From: Gammaproteobacteria bacterium
GTDB taxonomy: Bacteria > Pseudomonadota > Gammaproteobacteria > Steroidobacterales > PWYM01
DNA: 64,000 nucleotides
Direction of reading: 5' to 3'
Assembly: GCA_003567475.1 (NCBI GenBank)
Contig: PWZL01000021.1
Span: 1-64,000, forward strand
Both the position numbers and the translations under genes were made by a program. This document shows, piece by piece, positions 61,550 through 64,000 of this stretch (the stretch's first letter is position 1; each line of letters starts with the position of its first letter). Under the pieces are notes generated by a model. That model was given only the letters and a program-made list of their open reading frames with translations. It ran no database searches and was not told the DNA's origin.

Positions 61550-64000
61550 CAGGCAGCCAGGACACAGGCGGCGATCGCCGCCGGACATCTCGCGGGCGAC
61601 TGGCGGGCAAGATCGCCCTGGTCACCGGTGCAGGCGGCAACATCGGCCGGGTGGTCTGCGAACGCTTCCTGAAGGAAGGCGCCACCGTGGTCATGACCGG
61701 GCGCACGCGCGAGAAACTGGAGGCGCTGCGCAGCGACCTTCGGGAACGCCTGCGGGTGCCCGCGGCGCGCATGCCGGTGGTGGTCATCGACGGCGCCGAA
61801 CCCGGGCAGGTGCGCGTCGGCATCGAGAACATCATCGCCACGCACGGGCGAATCGACGTACTGGTCAACAACGCCGGCTCAGCCGGCCCGAAGTGCCCGC
61901 TGGCCGACCTGCCGATCACGCCGGACGACCTTGCGGCATTGAAGGCCGCCGGCATCGAGGAGCACGAGACCGTGCCCATGGCGGCGCGCAATTTGCTGGG
62001 CATCGCCTGGAACTTCGTACGCGCGGCGGCCCCGCACCTGCCGCCCGGCGCCAGCGTGATCAACGTCTCCACGATTTTCTCGCGAACCCAGTACTACGGC
62101 CGGGCCGCCTACGTCGTGCCCAAGGCGGCACTGAACACGTTCTCGCGCCAGCTGGCGCTAGAACTCGGGCCGAAAGGCGTCCGCGTCAACACCGTGTTTC
62201 CGGGACCGATCGCCTCCGAGCGCATCCGGACCGTGTTCGCCGCCATGGACACGCTGCGCAGCCAGCCCCAGGGCACGACGGCCGACGAGTTTCTCGGGCT
62301 GATGACCCTGGCACGGCCCCAGGACAGCGCGGCACCCGCCTACGGCTTCCCGACCATCGATGACGTGGCCAATACCCTGGTGTTCCTCGCCAGCGATGAG
62401 TCGGCCGCCATGAACGGCCACAACATCGAGGTCACCCATGGCATGCAGGTGCGCCAGGAGTCGCGCAGCACGGCCATCTCGCGACCGGAACTGCGCACCG
62501 TCGACGGCGTGGGCGTCCGGATCCTGCTGGCAGCCGGCGATCAGGTGAGCGACGCCCTCACCGTGGCCCGGGTGCAGGCCGACTGCGGCGCCGAGGTGCT
62601 GCTTGGGCTGGGCTCTGAGGAATCGGTCCGCGCGGCCCGCGAGGCTCTGGAGGACACGGGCCGAGACCAGCGGATCCGCACGGTATTGCTGGACCGGACC
62701 CGGCCCGACACCGTCAGGGCAGTGTTCGAGGCGTTATGCGACGCCGGGGAGGCGCTGCATGGGGCGATCATCATGCCGGCCTACGGGGCCTGGCGCTTCC
62801 GCGGCACCCTGGTCGGGGACAGTGACGCCGACGTGGCCGCGTTCCTCGACGGCGAGCTGGTCGGCAGCCTGGTCATCGCCCGTGAACTGACGCGGTTCTG
62901 GAAGCGGATCGGAGACGCGCTGCGGCTGGCGCCGAGCGTGGTGTTCGTCTCCAATGGCGACGACGGCCACGGCAATGTCTATGCCGACATCCTGCGGGCG
63001 GCCACCGAGGAACTCTGCCGCATCTGGCGCAACGAAACCGAAGTGCAACAGCAGGCGGGCGAGCGCCGGTTCCAGGAATGGTCCAACCAGGTGATCCGCT
63101 GGCCCAACCGCGAAGGCGAGGAAGTGCCCTTCGCCGCCGGGCAGGCGGCCAGACTGCTGTATACCCGGCGGCGGATCCGGCAGGTGAACCTCTACCTGCC
63201 GGCCTCGATTGCCGAGGCGACCGGTTCACGGCGCGCGATCTTCGGCTGGATGGAAAGCCTGATGGGCCTGCACCTCGGCAAGGTCGCGCTGATCACCGGC
63301 GGCTCGGCAGGCATCGGCGGACAGCTTGGCCGGCTGCTGGCCATTGGCGGGGCACGGGTCATGCTGGTGGCGCGCCGCGCCGATCAGCTGGCCGAGATGC
63401 GTGCGTCCATCGTGCGGGAACTCGAAGACATCGGCTATTACGCGGCCGAAGAACGGGTCCAGGTGATGGCCGACATTGATGTCGCCGACGAGGCGGCGCT
63501 GGCCCGCTCGGTGGCGCAGACCATGGCGAAGTTCGGGCGTCTCGACTATCTGATCAACAACGCCGGCATTGCCGGCGCCGAGCAGATGGTCGTCGATATG
63601 GAGGTGGACGACTGGCGCAACACCCTGAATGCCAATCTGGTCTCGAACTTCTCACTGATCGAGAAAGTCGTGCCGATCATGAAGGCGCAGGGCAGTGGCT
63701 ACATTCTGAACGTCTCTTCCTATTTCGGCGGTGAAAAATACATCGCCGTGCCCTATCCCAACCGGGCCGATTACGCCGTCTCCAAGGCCGGCCAGCGCGC
63801 CCTGACCGAAAACCTCGCGCGCTTCGTCGGCCCGGAAATCCAGATCAATGCCATCGCTCCCGGCCCGGTCGACGGCGACCGGCTGCGGGGTACGGGCGGC
63901 AAGCCGGGGCTGTTCGAGCGTCGCGGGCGGCTGATCCTCGAGAACCGGCGTCTCAATGCCCTGTACGCCGCAGTCATCGAGGCCCTGAAGGCCGGCCATG
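61546..64000 (+). CDS. mcr: Malonyl-CoA reductase (bifunctional), 3' end outside the window
   Basis: First 818 codons of a protein expected to have about 1220 residues; there is no stop before base 64000. Two SDR units are seen. The N-terminal unit has the cofactor loop TGAGGNIGR near 27 and catalytic Tyr189 and Lys193 (YVVPK), matching the half that reduces malonate semialdehyde to 3-hydroxypropionate. The C-terminal unit begins GLHLGKVALITGGSAGIGGQLGRLLA near 577 and has Tyr743 and Lys747 (YAVSK) after VSSYFGGEKYIAVPYPNRAD, the half that reduces malonyl-CoA to malonate semialdehyde. The ATG overlaps the pcs stop (ATGA). The sequence is collinear with Chloroflexus Mcr. NADPH use is family knowledge. 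Confidence 0.95.
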   Translation, partial: MTGSQDTGGDRRRTSRGRLAGKIALVTGAGGNIGRVVCERFLKEGATVVMTGRTREKLEALRSDLRERLRVPAARMPVVVIDGAEPGQVRVGIENIIATHGRIDVLVNNAGSAGPKCPLADLPITPDDLAALKAAGIEEHETVPMAARNLLGIAWNFVRAAAPHLPPGASVINVSTIFSRTQYYGRAAYVVPKAALNTFSRQLALELGPKGVRVNTVFPGPIASERIRTVFAAMDTLRSQPQGTTADEFLGLMTLARPQDSAAPAYGFPTIDDVANTLVFLASDESAAMNGHNIEVTHGMQVRQESRSTAISRPELRTVDGVGVRILLAAGDQVSDALTVARVQADCGAEVLLGLGSEESVRAAREALEDTGRDQRIRTVLLDRTRPDTVRAVFEALCDAGEALHGAIIMPAYGAWRFRGTLVGDSDADVAAFLDGELVGSLVIARELTRFWKRIGDALRLAPSVVFVSNGDDGHGNVYADILRAATEELCRIWRNETEVQQQAGERRFQEWSNQVIRWPNREGEEVPFAAGQAARLLYTRRRIRQVNLYLPASIAEATGSRRAIFGWMESLMGLHLGKVALITGGSAGIGGQLGRLLAIGGARVMLVARRADQLAEMRASIVRELEDIGYYAAEERVQVMADIDVADEAALARSVAQTMAKFGRLDYLINNAGIAGAEQMVVDMEVDDWRNTLNANLVSNFSLIEKVVPIMKAQGSGYILNVSSYFGGEKYIAVPYPNRADYAVSKAGQRALTENLARFVGPEIQINAIAPGPVDGDRLRGTGGKPGLFERRGRLILENRRLNALYAAVIEALKAGH

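Noticed and set aside
61461-62363. Open frame of 300 codons overlapping the beginning of mcr
   Set aside because: It is a different frame of mcr, Arg/His-rich and without family character. The frame from 61546 carries both SDR active sites.
1-64000. Search for CRISPR arrays, insertion sequences, integrases, prophage genes, tRNA and rRNA genes
   Set aside because: No direct-repeat spacer arrays, transposase or integrase motifs, attachment-site repeats or RNA gene signatures were found by reading. Absence by eye is not proof for tRNAs.

Overview
The window is GC-rich, densely coded DNA from a salt-adapted Gram-negative bacterium, most likely a gammaproteobacterium. The sequence shows a TonB receptor, several outer-membrane barrels, lipoproteins, long-form PstC and PstA, RimO, an ectoine operon and an Mrp-type Na+/H+ antiporter operon. 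The lineage is inferred from gene content and cannot be fixed to a genus. I found no rRNA, tRNA, CRISPR array, insertion sequence or prophage.

Layout. 1-2639 (-): a cut secretory gene, two tandem PuuE-like deacetylases and a cysteine hydrolase, coupled by 4-base overlaps. 2683-10044 (-): a ten-gene Mrp antiporter operon (E-F-G-B'-B-C-D-D-small-D). 10378-14545 (+): ectR, aspartokinase, ectA, ectB and ectC, with an 18-bp operator-like dyad on the ectR promoter; this operon diverges from mrp. 14626-24598: metabolic and envelope genes (SnoaL-like protein, aminotransferase, cation diffusion facilitator, periplasmic FKBP, HIT protein, molybdopterin oxidoreductase, TPR protein, secreted EEP-family phosphodiesterase). 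24727-28057 (+): a phosphonate-type ABC importer (phnD, phnC and two phnE). 28072-39554: secreted amidohydrolases, an Oar-like TonB receptor, an MscS channel, an ornithine-lipid-type fused acyltransferase, an ArsC-like protein, a Nudix hydrolase and a Rieske oxygenase. 39709-43551 (+): slyD-like, rimO, a sirtuin and a beta-barrel. 43590-52711 (-): two porins, phoU and pstB-A-C-S. 52851-55787: FKBP, Sel1 lipoprotein, a small membrane protein and a YhcB/ZapG-like protein.

56072-64000 (+) holds the highlight: a complete trifunctional propionyl-CoA synthase (1825 aa) overlapping the start of a two-SDR malonyl-CoA reductase that runs off the window end. Together they encode malonyl-CoA -> 3-hydroxypropionate -> propionyl-CoA, the signature half of the 3-hydroxypropionate bi-cycle known from Chloroflexus and from a few proteobacteria.

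Two regulatory themes emerge. The divergent mrp and ect operons form an osmoadaptation block. PhoB-box-like 11-bp direct repeats precede pstS, both porins and phnD, which ties phosphate import, outer-membrane permeability and probably the divergent secreted phosphodiesterase into one phosphate-starvation response.
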